A stretch of DNA of 64,000 nucleotides from NCBI RefSeq assembly GCF_025397915.1, contig NZ_JALIDZ010000002.1:248001-312000 (forward strand). Direction: 5' to 3'. The translations under genes were made by a program, and so were the position numbers. Positions 1-8,949 of this stretch are shown one piece after another (the first letter of the stretch is position 1; each line of letters opens with the position of its first letter). The DNA is from Microbaculum marinisediminis. GTDB lineage: Bacteria > Pseudomonadota > Alphaproteobacteria > Rhizobiales > Tepidamorphaceae. The notes beneath the pieces are model-generated. The model did not search any database. It had not been told where the DNA came from and saw only the letters and a program-made list of their open reading frames with translations.

Positions 1-105
1 GCGATCGGTTTCACCGTCGACTTACCCTTTTCGCCTAGCCTCGATCGCCGTTTGCGCAAATCCGGACAGGCGATCTGTCCGGACGGGCAACCTGGAGCCA
101 TCGCG

Positions 106-618
106 ATGATGCGCGGTCTCGCAATCCTGTTCCTGCTCGGTGCCACCGTCTACGCGGCGCCGAAGTTGGAGCAGTATGTCAACCAGTGGGAGGACCCGGA
201 CGACGCTCGCGACGCGTCCGCCGGGTCGTCCGCCTACGCCACCGCGCCCCGCACCGTGCGGCTGCGGGCCGACAATCGCGGCCACTTCCTGGTCCGGGCC
301 ACGGTGAACGGCCGATCGATCGACATGCTCGCCGATACGGGTGCATCCGCGGTGGCGCTGACGGAAGCCGACGCCAGGCGTGCCGGCTTCGATCCGCGCT
401 CGCTAAATTTCGACATTCCGGTCCAGACGGCCAACGGCAAGGTCAATGTGGCGAGCGTCACGCTCGATCGCATCGAGGTCGAGGGGATCGTCATGCGCGA
501 CGTGCGCGCGATGGTCGCCGAGAACGACGCCCTCGCCTCCAGCCTGCTCGGCATGAGCTTCCTGGGCCGCCTTGCCAGCGTCAAATTATCCGGAGATACC
601 CTCGAACTCGTCAAATGA
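106..618 (+). CDS. TIGR02281-like retropepsin-type aspartic protease
   Basis: Predicted 170-residue membrane-anchored, single-domain aspartic protease of the retroviral-pepsin type (clan AA). The N-terminus has a hydrophobic segment (about residues 3-16), so the catalytic domain probably lies in the periplasm. The domain shows the catalytic DTGAS motif after a beta-strand (near residue 80) and a second hydrophobic LLGMSFL turn near the end. The ATG at 106 is preferred over an in-frame start at 52 because GGAG at 94-97 is well placed. These small proteases are usually single-gene units; substrates are unknown. Family call firm, function inferred. Confidence 0.8.
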   Translation: MMRGLAILFLLGATVYAAPKLEQYVNQWEDPDDARDASAGSSAYATAPRTVRLRADNRGHFLVRATVNGRSIDMLADTGASAVALTEADARRAGFDPRSLNFDIPVQTANGKVNVASVTLDRIEVEGIVMRDVRAMVAENDALASSLLGMSFLGRLASVKLSGDTLELVK

Positions 619-688
619 CACGGTTCCTTCCCGTACGAGAGTGCTGTAACTGCTCTCGCCATCGTCGAAACGATCGAATGGACAGGTA

Positions 689-2188
689 ATGCTTCCAAAG
701 CCGACCGCAGCGGTCGCGGCCAACACCGCGGCCTACGAGACCACCCCGCTCGTCAAACCGACCGGTTTTCGCGAATACGACGCCCGCTGGCTGATCGGCA
801 GCGAACTGAACCTGATGGGCGCGCAGGCGCTGGGCCTGGGCATCGGCACGCTGCTGCACGAGCGCGACGTGCGGCCCGATATCGTCGTCGGCCACGACTA
901 CCGCTCCTATTCGCAGTCGATCAAGCTGTCGCTGGTCGCCGGGCTGATGTCGGCCGGCTGCCGGGTTCACGACATCGGCCTCGCGGTCTCGCCGATGGCG
1001 TATTTCGCCCAGTTCGCGCTCGACGTGCCCGCCGTCGCCATGGTCACGGCGAGCCACAACGACAACGGCTGGACGGGCGTGAAGATGGGCGCCGATCGTC
1101 CGCTGACCTTCGGCCCCGACGAGATCGGACGGCTGAAGGAGATCGTGCTGTCGGGGTCGGGTGTTCCGCGTCAGGGCGGCGCCTACACCTATGTCGAGGA
1201 CTTCGGCGAGCGCTATGTCGCCGACCTCGTCGCGGGAAAGACGCTCAAGTCGCCGCTAAAGGTCGTCGCGGCATGTGGAAACGGCACCGCCGGGCTGTTC
1301 GCCGCGCGGGTGCTCAGGGCGATCGGCTGCGAGGTTGTCGAGCTGGATTGCGAACTCGACTACACCTTCCCGAACTACAATCCGAACCCGGAAGACCTGA
1401 AGATGCTGCACGCCGTCGCCGACGCGGTGAAGGCGAGCGGCGCCGCCGTCGGGCTCGCCTTCGATGGCGACGGCGACCGCTGCGGCGTCGTCGACGACAG
1501 TGGCGAGGAGATCTTCGCGGACAAGGTCGGCGTGCTGCTCGCCCGCGACCTGTCGGCCCGGCACCCGAACTCCAGGTTCGTCGTCGACGTGAAATCGACG
1601 GGGCTGTTCGCCACCGACCCGGTGCTGAAGGCGAACGGCGTCTCGGTCGACTACTGGAAGACCGGCCATTCCTACATCAAGCGGCGCGTCAACGAACTCG
1701 ACGCACGGGCGGGATTCGAGAAATCCGGTCACTTCTTCTTCAACGCGCCGGTGGGCCGCGGCTATGACGACGGCCTGGTCGCGGCGATCGCGGTGTGCGA
1801 GATGCTGGACCACAATGCCGGCACGCCGCTGTCGGCGCTGCGCGCCGCGCTGCCGCAGACCTGGCAGTCGCCGACCATGTCGCCACATTGCGCCGACGAG
1901 GTGAAATACGACGTGGTCGACAGGGCCATCGCCCATTTCAAGGCACGCGCGGAGGCCGGCGACAGCCTGGCCGGACAGACGGTGCGCGACGTCATCACCG
2001 TCAACGGCATCCGCCTCGTGCTGGAGGACGGCACCTGGGGCCTGGTTCGCGCCTCTTCCAACAAGCCGGAGCTCGTCGTCGTCGTCGAGAGCCCGACCTC
2101 GGAGGCCAACATGCGTGCGATCTTCGCCGAGATCGACGGCTACCTTTCGGCCCAGCCCGAGGTCGGCGAGTACAACCAGAAGATCTGA
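689..2188 (+). CDS. phosphomannomutase/phosphoglucomutase
   Basis: 499-residue alpha-D-phosphohexomutase that interconverts hexose 1- and 6-phosphates for surface polysaccharide and nucleotide-sugar synthesis in the cytoplasm. All four family signatures are visible in order: the phosphoserine loop TASHNDNGWTG, the Mg-binding DGDGDRCG, the sugar-binding EKSGHFFF, and the phosphate-binding RASSNKPE near the C-terminus. Length is typical of bacterial ManB/AlgC enzymes. It follows the protease gene by 70 bp on the same strand and is followed by a strong hairpin. PMM versus PGM preference cannot be read from sequence. Confidence 0.93.
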   Translation: MLPKPTAAVAANTAAYETTPLVKPTGFREYDARWLIGSELNLMGAQALGLGIGTLLHERDVRPDIVVGHDYRSYSQSIKLSLVAGLMSAGCRVHDIGLAVSPMAYFAQFALDVPAVAMVTASHNDNGWTGVKMGADRPLTFGPDEIGRLKEIVLSGSGVPRQGGAYTYVEDFGERYVADLVAGKTLKSPLKVVAACGNGTAGLFAARVLRAIGCEVVELDCELDYTFPNYNPNPEDLKMLHAVADAVKASGAAVGLAFDGDGDRCGVVDDSGEEIFADKVGVLLARDLSARHPNSRFVVDVKSTGLFATDPVLKANGVSVDYWKTGHSYIKRRVNELDARAGFEKSGHFFFNAPVGRGYDDGLVAAIAVCEMLDHNAGTPLSALRAALPQTWQSPTMSPHCADEVKYDVVDRAIAHFKARAEAGDSLAGQTVRDVITVNGIRLVLEDGTWGLVRASSNKPELVVVVESPTSEANMRAIFAEIDGYLSAQPEVGEYNQKI

Positions 2189-2207
2189 GTCAGAATACCC
2201 GCGACGC

Positions 2208-2231
2208 GCCGGCGCGACGGTTCGCGCCGGC
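2208..2231. terminator. hairpin between convergent genes
   Basis: Perfect 9-bp GC stem (GCCGGCGCG / CGCGCCGGC) with a 6-nt loop, located 20 bp after the mutase stop and 30 bp after the end of the convergent PAS gene. There is no clear T-run on either strand, so it is a terminator-like hairpin rather than a textbook intrinsic terminator. Confidence 0.5.
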
Positions 2232-2260
2232 AGCGGTGGCCCCGGCCGGATGCCCGCTTT

Positions 2261-2725
2261 CTAGAGCCAGATCCAGACGCCGACGAAGCCGTCGACGGTA
2301 TCTCCGTCCTCGGAGACCGGGACGATCAGCCGCTCGAACGTATGCAGCTTGGTGCCGATCTGGGCGTTCACCCGCATCCAATAGTGCGGCCGGGCTTCAT
2401 CGACGACCTTGTCGTAGACCGCCTCGAAGTAGTCCACCTGCTGCGGCGCGGCCAACTCATCGATGGAATAGCCCTGAATATCGCGCCCGAGCACCGCATA
2501 ATGGCCGGTCCCGACCCGTGAGTAGACATAGCGCCGGCTTCCCTCGGCGCGCGGCTCGACGGTGATCAGCACCGCGCCCGGCTGCACTTCCAGCAGATCG
2601 TCGAGGCCCAGATCCTTCGCCGACGGCAAACGCCCGCGGCCGCTGAGATCGGCCCAGCGGCGATAAAGGTCGTGAAGCGCGGGATCGGCGCTTTCGGGCG
2701 CGGGCGAACAGACCCCATCAGTCAT
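2261..2725 (-). CDS. PAS_5-type PAS domain protein
   Basis: 154-residue soluble protein that looks like the small PAS_5 proteins common in Rhodospirillales-like alphaproteobacteria. It has an N-terminal helical stretch containing PALHDLYRRWADL, then a single PAS fold covering most of the chain (LLEVQPGAVLITVEP, YVYSRVGTGHYAVLGRDIQG, ending FVGVWIWL). No output domain is attached, so the role (sensor or protein-interaction module) is unknown. ATG at 2725. It is convergent with the mutase and divergent from the AraC regulator. Confidence 0.75.
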   Translation of the reverse strand: MTDGVCSPAPESADPALHDLYRRWADLSGRGRLPSAKDLGLDDLLEVQPGAVLITVEPRAEGSRRYVYSRVGTGHYAVLGRDIQGYSIDELAAPQQVDYFEAVYDKVVDEARPHYWMRVNAQIGTKLHTFERLIVPVSEDGDTVDGFVGVWIWL

Positions 2726-2873
2726 TGAAAATCATCTCTCGAACAGCTCCCCACCGCGTTCGAAATACGTGCAACGGATAATTGGCGGCCATGCTATTCG
2801 CTCAATTGCCGATAGGGCATTGCGACTTTTATCCTCCTGCGCCAAATTGTTATTCCGCAACGTTAGGAAAAAC

Positions 2874-3914
2874 ATGCACGGCGTCAGCACCGACCGCCTC
2901 CAGGTCTCGGCAGCGCTGCTGACCGGACTCGCCGAGGTCACGAACGCTTCCGGCTTGAGCTACGAGAGCATTGCCGGAGCCGTCGGCCTTGCGGACTTCG
3001 ATCCCAGGGACGACGAGCAGTTCGTCAATCTCGACAATTTCGCCAAATTCCTGGAAGTCGCGGCGTTTCTATCCGCCGACGACTGCTTCGGCATACGCCT
3101 CGGCGAATGGCACTTCACCGCTCCCGCCGGACCGCTTGCCGTTGCGCTGGCGAACGCGGCAGACGGCCGCACGGCACTGGAAATCCTGAGCCGGCATCTG
3201 AGCACGCGGATCGACGTCGCGTATGCCGAGCTGGTGGTGGAGTCGAATCGCGTGGTTGTCGAGTGGGGCTTTTCCCCGCTTCTGGTGAAGCGCTGGCAGC
3301 TTGCCGATTTCGCGGCGGCGTCGATCATACGGCTGTTGCGGCCGATCTTCGAGAGAAACTGGCGCCCCTTGGCGGTTCAACTCGTTCGGCCCGCACCGCG
3401 CAGCCTGGATTGCCATCGCCGCGTCCTCGGCCGCGCGATCGAATTCTCTCAGCGCACGAATTTGATTGCTTTCCCCCTCGACGCACTTTCCGCCGCCCCG
3501 GAGAACGCCGATCCCGCGCTTTTTCGCCTCGCATGCAGGCTCCTCGATCGGATCCAGGTGGAGCGGGACCGGGCGCGCGACCTGATCACCAGCGTTCGCG
3601 AGGAGATCATCCAGGCGCTGCCGAGCGAAGACGGCGCCCAGCTAAAGCGTGTGGCACGCCGCCTCGGGATCAGTGAACGCAGCCTCCAGCGCTACCTCTC
3701 CGCGCACAACACGTCGTTCCAGCAGCTCTTCGACGAGACGCGAAAGGGGCTGGCCGCCCGCTATCTCGAGGATCCGGGCCTGAGCTTCTCGGAAATCGCC
3801 TATCAACTGGGCTTCTCCGCGCCCAGCGCTTTCACGCGCGCGTCTTACCGCTGGTTCGGCAAGAAACCGAGCGTGGTACGCGGGGAACTGCGGAAAGAGC
3901 CGACCGGGCGATAA
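2874..3914 (+). CDS. AraC-family transcriptional regulator
   Basis: 346-residue regulator with an N-terminal arabinose-binding-like domain (PF12625 type, roughly residues 20-200) and a C-terminal AraC double helix-turn-helix (about 240-340; RVARRLGISERSLQRYL, then SFSEIAYQLGFSAPSAFTRASYRWFGKKPS). An upstream in-frame extension to 2769 exists, but ATG 2874 has AGGAAA just upstream and gives a normal N-terminus. Family members typically respond to small organic effectors. No target operon is adjacent on the same strand, so its regulon is unknown. Confidence 0.85.
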   Translation: MHGVSTDRLQVSAALLTGLAEVTNASGLSYESIAGAVGLADFDPRDDEQFVNLDNFAKFLEVAAFLSADDCFGIRLGEWHFTAPAGPLAVALANAADGRTALEILSRHLSTRIDVAYAELVVESNRVVVEWGFSPLLVKRWQLADFAAASIIRLLRPIFERNWRPLAVQLVRPAPRSLDCHRRVLGRAIEFSQRTNLIAFPLDALSAAPENADPALFRLACRLLDRIQVERDRARDLITSVREEIIQALPSEDGAQLKRVARRLGISERSLQRYLSAHNTSFQQLFDETRKGLAARYLEDPGLSFSEIAYQLGFSAPSAFTRASYRWFGKKPSVVRGELRKEPTGR

Positions 3915-4231
3915 CGGTCGCGAGCTGGCTCGCCCGCCCCGCGCGCTCGGATGTTAATTTTATGGCGCCGAAAGATAATAATGTCGAATTCATCGCGTGG
4001 CATAAGCTAGCGCAACGACATGGCTGCTGCGGACGTATCGTGCCGCTGTCCGACCAGGAAGCGATGAGTTGAAGCGTACCGTTGTCGCGTTCCCACAGTC
4101 CCCGTGCTGCATTCCAGGGCGCTCGGGAAAACGTCGTATGTTTATGTGTCAACGGATTTCGACGACATGGCATTCGATCCGAATGATCCCATGCCACGCA
4201 TTATCCGTGGGCGACATTGGAGGCAGATAAA
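3915..4231. other. 317-bp intergenic region
   Basis: Gap between the AraC and MerR regulator genes, AT-richer than the flanking coding DNA (for example GATGTTAATTTTATGG near 3950). It probably carries the merR promoter. No convincing small gene, RNA or strong hairpin was found; a minus-strand open frame through it has no ribosome site or recognisable protein. Confidence 0.4.
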
Positions 4232-4693
4232 GTGACACATGAATCTGGTGTGCTCCTTGGCCTACCCCAGGGGCACGGTGAACGGGAAGCGGGCGCGGCG
4301 GCGACCCGGAGTCTGTTCACTATCGGCGAAATCGCTCGGGAGTTCGGTTTTACGCTGCGCGCCCTGCGTTTCTACGAGGAAAAGGGGCTTATTTCGCCGC
4401 GCCGCAATGGCAACCGGCGCCTCTATTCCGCGGAGGACCGGCAGCGCCTGGAGATCATCGCCAACGGCAAGAAGATCGGGATGCCGCTCGACGACATCCA
4501 CGAGATCCTGCGGGCGGGCAGCGCGAATGACGACACGCCGATGATCCGCGTGGCCCTCGAAAAGGCGACCGCGCGCCTCGACGCCCTCGAGGCGGAAAAG
4601 GCGCAAGTCGAGAGCTTTACCCGCGAAGCCCTGAAACTGATCGACGGGCTGAACAAGAAGCTGAGCGACAAGGCGTCCGCCGTCGCCGGTTGA
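4232..4693 (+). CDS. MerR-family transcriptional regulator
   Basis: 153-residue MerR-type regulator. The winged HTH begins at FTIGEIAREFGFTLRALRFYEEKGL, followed by the wing SPRRNGNRRLYSAEDRQRL and a C-terminal coiled-coil helix (ALEKATARLDALEAEKAQVES) for dimerisation. There are no metal-binding cysteines, so this is not a heavy-metal MerR. The GTG at 4232 is chosen because GGAGG at 4219-4223 sits 8 nt upstream; the TTG at 4217 overlaps that ribosome site. Similar short MerR proteins are widespread in alphaproteobacteria with poorly known targets. Confidence 0.83.
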   Translation: MTHESGVLLGLPQGHGEREAGAAATRSLFTIGEIAREFGFTLRALRFYEEKGLISPRRNGNRRLYSAEDRQRLEIIANGKKIGMPLDDIHEILRAGSANDDTPMIRVALEKATARLDALEAEKAQVESFTREALKLIDGLNKKLSDKASAVAG

Positions 4694-4815
4694 ACCGGTT
4701 CGGTTGAACCGGGCCGGCTACCCCGGACCGGTCAACGCGGGCCGGTCGGTCCGGCCCCGATGATCCGGAACAGCTCCCCGCGCGTCGCGGCCGCCGGGGG
4801 GCGTCCCCCCTCACC

Positions 4816-5643
4816 TCACAGCAGGCTGTACCCGAAGCGGGCGGCGACGATCAGCAGGAAAATGCCGAAGGCCATTTCCAGCTGTCGCCGCTTCAGTGCG
4901 TGCGCAAGCCGCACGCCGAGCGGCGCGACCAGGGTCGAGACCGGGATCACCAGGGCCACGCCCAGCAGGTTGACGAACCCGAGCGACAGCGGCGGCAGGC
5001 CTTCCACGCCCCATCCCGACCAGATGAACCCGATCGCCCCGGGGATCGAGATCAGCACGCCCAGCCCCGACGAAGTCGCGACGGCCTGGTGGATCGGCCG
5101 GCCATAGAGCGTCATGATCGTGTTGCCGAAGGTTCCCCCGCCGATGCCCATGAGCGTCGACAGGGTGCCCATCGCGCCGCCGATCAACGATCGCGCCGGC
5201 TCGCCTGGCAGATCGTCGCCAAGACGCGCCCTGCTTGTCCCGAGCACCAGGCGCACGCCCACGAGCAGCGCCAGCACGGCGAAGGTCGCCTTCAGGCCCG
5301 TGCTCGACATCATGTCGGCGATCAGCGCGCCGAGTATCACGCCGAGGACCACCGGCACCGCCCAGCCCCGCAGGAGCTTCATGTCGACCATGCCGCGCTT
5401 GCGGTGCGACAGGAACGACCGGATCGAGGTCGGAATGATGATCCCGAGCGAGGTGCCGACGGCGATATGCATGCACAGCGCCGGATCGACCTTGAGGGCG
5501 ACCAGGAACTGATAGAGCACCGGCACGATGACCGCGCCGCCGCCGACCCCGAAAGCGCCGGCCAGCAGGCCGGTGAGGATGCCTGTCGCGACCAACGCGA
5601 GCGCGAACATCGCCATGTCGGCGACCGAGAAATCCAGGACCAA
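4816..5643 (-). CDS. TauE/SafE-family sulfite exporter-like permease
   Basis: 275-residue polytopic membrane protein of the TauE/SafE family, with the internal duplication of that fold: GAFGVGGGAVIVPVL near residue 30 and GIGGGTFGNTIMTLYG near residue 165. Members export organosulfonates or sulfite, or move other anions; the substrate is not predictable here. Start is TTG at 5643 with AAAGG 8 nt upstream. It lies 28 bp after dusA on the same strand, so probably cotranscribed. Confidence 0.85.
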   Translation of the reverse strand: MVLDFSVADMAMFALALVATGILTGLLAGAFGVGGGAVIVPVLYQFLVALKVDPALCMHIAVGTSLGIIIPTSIRSFLSHRKRGMVDMKLLRGWAVPVVLGVILGALIADMMSSTGLKATFAVLALLVGVRLVLGTSRARLGDDLPGEPARSLIGGAMGTLSTLMGIGGGTFGNTIMTLYGRPIHQAVATSSGLGVLISIPGAIGFIWSGWGVEGLPPLSLGFVNLLGVALVIPVSTLVAPLGVRLAHALKRRQLEMAFGIFLLIVAARFGYSLL

Positions 5644-5671
5644 AGTCGTGACCTTTCGTTGAGATGTGAAG

Positions 5672-6664
5672 TCAGGCGGCGTCGCGACGGCCGGCGCGCA
5701 CGAGGGTTTGATAGGCGTCGAGAAGGAGGTCGGGACGCGCGCCGGGGCGCTGCGCGTCGACGGTCAGCATCCGCCGCCAGACGCGCGCACCGGCCGCGCC
5801 ATGGAACAGGCCGATCATCGGCCGCGTCACGTGATGAAGCGGGACGCCCTGTGCGGTTTCGCGCACGGCGTAGGCGTGCATTTCCGCGATCAGCGCCTCG
5901 TCCGTGATCTGCGGGGCCGGATCGGCGAAGACGAGCCGGTCGACTTCGCGCAGCAGGCCCGGCCGCTGGTAGGCCGCACGGCCAAACATGATGCCGTCGA
6001 GCGTCTCCAGGTGCGCGACCGCCTCCGGCACCGATTCCAGCCCGCCGTTCAACGCCATCGGAACGTCGGGAAAGTCGCGCTTGAGTCGGTGCACCCGGTC
6101 GTAGTCGAGCGGCGGGATGTCGCGGTTCTCTTTCGGGCTCAGGCCTTTCAGCCAGGCCTTGCGGGCATGCACGACGAGCCCGTCGACGCCGGCGGCAATC
6201 TGGGCGGCGACGAAGCGGTCGAGCGGCGCGCCGGTATCCTGATCGTCGATGCCGAGCCGGCACTTCACGGTAACCGGGACGGCGACGGCGGCCTTCATCG
6301 CGCGGACGCAGTCGGCGACCAGCTCGGGCTCGGCCATCAGACAGGCGCCGAAGCGGCCGGACTGGACCCGGTCGGACGGGCAGCCGACATTGAGGTTGAC
6401 CTCGCCGTAGCCGAACTCCGCGGCAATGGCGGCGGCGTCGGCAAGCTCTTCGGGATCCGACCCGCCGAGCTGGACCGCAACGGGATGCTCGGCCGCGTCG
6501 AAGCCGAGCAAACGCGCGCGGTCTCCATGCAGGATCGCGGCGGCCGTCACCATTTCGGTATAGAGCAGCGCGTGACGGGTCAGCAGCCGGTGGAAATACC
6601 GGCAGTGCCTGTCCGTCCAGTCCATCATCGGCGCGACGGAGAACCTGTGGCTCGGGCTGTTCAT
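5672..6664 (-). CDS. dusA: tRNA-dihydrouridine synthase A
   Basis: 330-residue FMN-dependent enzyme that reduces uridine to dihydrouridine in the tRNA D-loop. Family marks are the N-terminal SVAPMMDWTDRHCRYF, the catalytic-cysteine motif NLNVGCPSDRVQSGRFGACLM, and the FMN-binding LNGGLESV. Length fits DusA. The 5' end of dusA is a known insertion site for islands carrying DusA-type integrases. Here the DNA just upstream carries a decayed livF end, and a second, decayed dusA 5' end sits near 16.6 kb. Confidence 0.93.
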   Translation of the reverse strand: MNSPSHRFSVAPMMDWTDRHCRYFHRLLTRHALLYTEMVTAAAILHGDRARLLGFDAAEHPVAVQLGGSDPEELADAAAIAAEFGYGEVNLNVGCPSDRVQSGRFGACLMAEPELVADCVRAMKAAVAVPVTVKCRLGIDDQDTGAPLDRFVAAQIAAGVDGLVVHARKAWLKGLSPKENRDIPPLDYDRVHRLKRDFPDVPMALNGGLESVPEAVAHLETLDGIMFGRAAYQRPGLLREVDRLVFADPAPQITDEALIAEMHAYAVRETAQGVPLHHVTRPMIGLFHGAAGARVWRRMLTVDAQRPGARPDLLLDAYQTLVRAGRRDAA

Positions 6665-6794
6665 GCTGCCAATATGGTCGTCATGCGGCCGGCCACCAGC
6701 ATCGGCGGCCCGCCTTTCACCTCGATGACGGCCGTTCTACGCGCAAACCGGGCAGGATTGGAAGCCCATCGTCCGGCACAACTCCTATCGGCCG

Positions 6795-6863
6795 ATACAG
6801 GCGCTGTTTGAGCGCCTCGTCCGGTTGACGCTCGGCGACGGTGCCGCGGGCGCCGATCTCGCC
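6795..6863 (-). pseudogene. decayed 3' end of livF upstream of dusA
   Basis: Minus-strand translation here gives GEI--RGTVAE-Q-DE-L---Y in the same order as the last 23 residues of the intact LivF encoded at 16672-17376. DNA similarity continues over about 85 bp (for example 12 consecutive bases of ctcggcgacggtgccgcggg are shared). The rest of livF is absent and the neighbouring gene is the unrelated dehydratase. It is a remnant of a second livF-dusA junction. Confidence 0.75.
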
Positions 6864-6882
6864 AAGTGTCCCGGTCGATCCG

Positions 6883-8025
6883 TCATGAACTCTGTGAGAC
6901 TTCCCCACGAAACGTGCGGTACGGATCGAGGCTATCCGGCAGCCTCTCCACGGAAAGGCCGGGTCCGTCGCCGAGCCTCATGCTCCCCTGCACGACCGCC
7001 GGAACGGGAAAAGCGTCCCGCAGCGGGTTCGGATTGACATCGACTTCCAGCGATCCGGGGCCCCCGGATGCGGCAAGGAGCTCGGCGGATGCGAGCAATC
7101 CGATCCCGCCGCCGAGAAAATGCGGGCAATAGGTCAGCCCGGCATCGATGACCTGCCGCGCCACATCGAAACAACCGCTCACCCCGCCCCATTTCGCGAC
7201 GTCCGGCTGGACGAAGCTCAGAACGCGACTTTCGATGAGCGATTGGAAATTCGACGCACCCGCAACGTTTTCGCCGCCGGCAAGCGGTATCGTCGAAACC
7301 TCCGCCAGGTCCCGCCACTGCGCTTCCCCGGCATCGGCCGCAATCGGCTCCTCGAGCCATCCAATGGGGCAGCCCTCGATTCGCGACAGAAAATCTGCGG
7401 CCTGCTCACGCGACCAGGCCTGATTGGCGTCGAGATAGAGCGCTTCATGCGTCCCGAGATCTTTCGCCTGGTCCTGGACACGGCCGGCGTCGCATTCGTC
7501 GAAACCGACCTTGAGCTTGAAGGCCTCGTGTCCCGCCTGCCGTGCGCCGGCAATTCCGGCGTGTGCTTTGCGATTATCGATGCCGCTGGCGTAAACCGGA
7601 ATGCTGTCGGCCGCTCCAGGGTTCAGCAGCCTGCGCAGGGGCTGGCCTTCCGCGCGGGCGTTCAAATCCCAAAGCGCCGTGTCGATACCCGCAATGGCCT
7701 GCCAAAAGGGGCCGAACTCGCCACACTGCAGGGCCCGTATCCGCGTCTTGCGCATCAGGTCCCGGAACACATGCCGCGGTTGCCGTGCGTCGCTTCCCAA
7801 CAAAAGCGGTGCGATGTCTTCCAGCGCCAGCCTGGCCCGGTGTTCCGCCCCTGCCGACGGCCAGTTGGCAAAGATCTCGCCCCAGCCGAAAACGCCCTGC
7901 TCGTCCTCGATACGCAGGAAGACAGCGGGCCTGTCGCGCATGATTCCGAAGGATGTTTCGACCGGGACCGTCAGCGGAACACGGAAAGCATGCGTCTCGA
8001 TTCTCGAGACGGCGACGTATCTCAT
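6883..8025 (-). CDS. mandelate racemase/enolase-superfamily sugar-acid dehydratase
   Basis: 380-residue enolase-superfamily enzyme, probably a sugar-acid dehydratase. The barrel shows the KxK catalytic motif (AFKLKVG), three metal ligands on successive strands (LDANQ, WLEEP, GGEN), then QPDVAKWGG and a candidate general-base His in YCPHFLGGGIG, the pattern of the mandelate-racemase subgroup. ATG 8025 overlaps the stop of the upstream GntR gene by 4 nt (ATGA), implying translational coupling; a longer N-terminus is less likely. It sits in the sugar-acid cassette with UxaA-type dehydratase and TRAP genes. Confidence 0.85.
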   Translation of the reverse strand: MRYVAVSRIETHAFRVPLTVPVETSFGIMRDRPAVFLRIEDEQGVFGWGEIFANWPSAGAEHRARLALEDIAPLLLGSDARQPRHVFRDLMRKTRIRALQCGEFGPFWQAIAGIDTALWDLNARAEGQPLRRLLNPGAADSIPVYASGIDNRKAHAGIAGARQAGHEAFKLKVGFDECDAGRVQDQAKDLGTHEALYLDANQAWSREQAADFLSRIEGCPIGWLEEPIAADAGEAQWRDLAEVSTIPLAGGENVAGASNFQSLIESRVLSFVQPDVAKWGGVSGCFDVARQVIDAGLTYCPHFLGGGIGLLASAELLAASGGPGSLEVDVNPNPLRDAFPVPAVVQGSMRLGDGPGLSVERLPDSLDPYRTFRGEVSQSS

Positions 8026-8768
8026 GGTTTCAGGTCCATATCGAAGCGAATGCAATCGCCGCGATAGATCACGTCGGCCACATAGATCGCCAATCCGTCC
8101 TCTCCGGTGAGAATGCGCCGGACGTGGGCCACCGGATCGCCCCTGGGATAGTCCAGCAGGTTCGCTTCAACTGCGCCGCACTTGCCGAGCGTCACGCTCT
8201 GGCGGGCCGTCGCGATGACAAGGCCGTCCATCTGCGCCATTACGGGCAGGACGAGGCCTTCGCGGAACTTCTGTTCCTCACGCTCGAACAGATTCTGTTC
8301 AATGTAGAGCGAGATGATGCAGTAGCGCACCTCGTCGCGTAAGTGAACGCGCCTGATGTGATAGTAGCTGTCCGCGAGCAGGCAGTCTTCGCTCGAAGCG
8401 GGGGGCAGCGCGTACCCCTCATCCAGATTGTAGACCTCCGGACGGTCGCCGCGGTACGTACGTATCAGATCGGCCAGGCTGCCTTCGACCCGGAGGGGCC
8501 GTTGCGCGCCCAGAGCCGTCACAACGGTGCCGCGGCCGCGTTCCGCCGAGATCAACCCGTCATCGCTCAACTTCTTGATGGCATAGCGCATGGTCACGCG
8601 GCTGACGGCGAACTCGTCCATCAGGCGTTCGAGGGAAGGCAGATAGTCACCGGCCTTCCACTCTCCCCTTTCCAGGCGATCGCGCAGCAGGTCGGCAACC
8701 TGCACGTATAGCGGCGCCGCCCCGGAACGTACCAGCAGGTCCTTCAGCTCTTTCGTTTCGTTTGTCAC
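8022..8768 (-). CDS. GntR-family regulator with UTRA domain
   Basis: 248-residue HutC-type repressor: an N-terminal GntR winged HTH (residues 15-85, with APLYVQVADLLRDRLERGEW and PSLERLMDEFAVSRVTMRYAIKKL), then a UTRA ligand-binding domain that usually senses the pathway substrate or intermediate. Start is GTG 8768. It is coupled to the downstream dehydratase gene and faces the end of the UxaA operon. It is the obvious candidate regulator of this catabolic cassette. Confidence 0.85.
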   Translation of the reverse strand: MTNETKELKDLLVRSGAAPLYVQVADLLRDRLERGEWKAGDYLPSLERLMDEFAVSRVTMRYAIKKLSDDGLISAERGRGTVVTALGAQRPLRVEGSLADLIRTYRGDRPEVYNLDEGYALPPASSEDCLLADSYYHIRRVHLRDEVRYCIISLYIEQNLFEREEQKFREGLVLPVMAQMDGLVIATARQSVTLGKCGAVEANLLDYPRGDPVAHVRRILTGEDGLAIYVADVIYRGDCIRFDMDLKP

Positions 8769-8798
8769 CTGGTTGACGCTGTCCCTGGATCAACAGGT
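8767..8798. promoter_or_regulatory. imperfect inverted repeat at the GntR start
   Basis: ACCTGGTTGA (8767-8776) and TCAACAGGT (8790-8798) form a near-perfect inverted repeat with one extra base, overlapping the GTG start of the GntR gene. The next bases, GTTAGGA (8796-8802), match a half-site of the perfect palindrome before the GMC gene at 16.5 kb. It is a candidate autoregulatory operator. Confidence 0.35.
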
Positions 8799-8922
8799 TA
8801 GGAAAGCCGTGGTGGAACGTAACGGCAGCTCACGAAGAAGGTCGGCGCCCTCTGTGCGCCGCAAGTAAGCCGCATGCCGACCACCCCGACGCTCAAGTAT
8901 TAAGCGCCGAGGAACCTTGGTC

Positions 8923-8939
8923 GGGCAAAAGAATTGCCC
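8923..8939 (-). terminator. small hairpin after the UxaA operon
   Basis: GGGCAA / TTGCCC stem of 6 bp with a 5-nt loop, 10 bp downstream of the UxaA-like gene's stop codon. No clear U-tract follows on the minus strand, so termination is only suggested. Confidence 0.3.
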
Positions 8940-8949
8940 AATCACGTCA

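Noticed and set aside
1-105. A gene entering from the left edge
   Set aside because: No recognisable protein end in any frame in the first 105 bases; treated as upstream DNA of the protease gene.
3832-4197. Possible 121-residue minus-strand gene between the AraC and MerR regulators
   Set aside because: No Shine-Dalgarno site, no recognisable fold and overlap with the AraC gene end.
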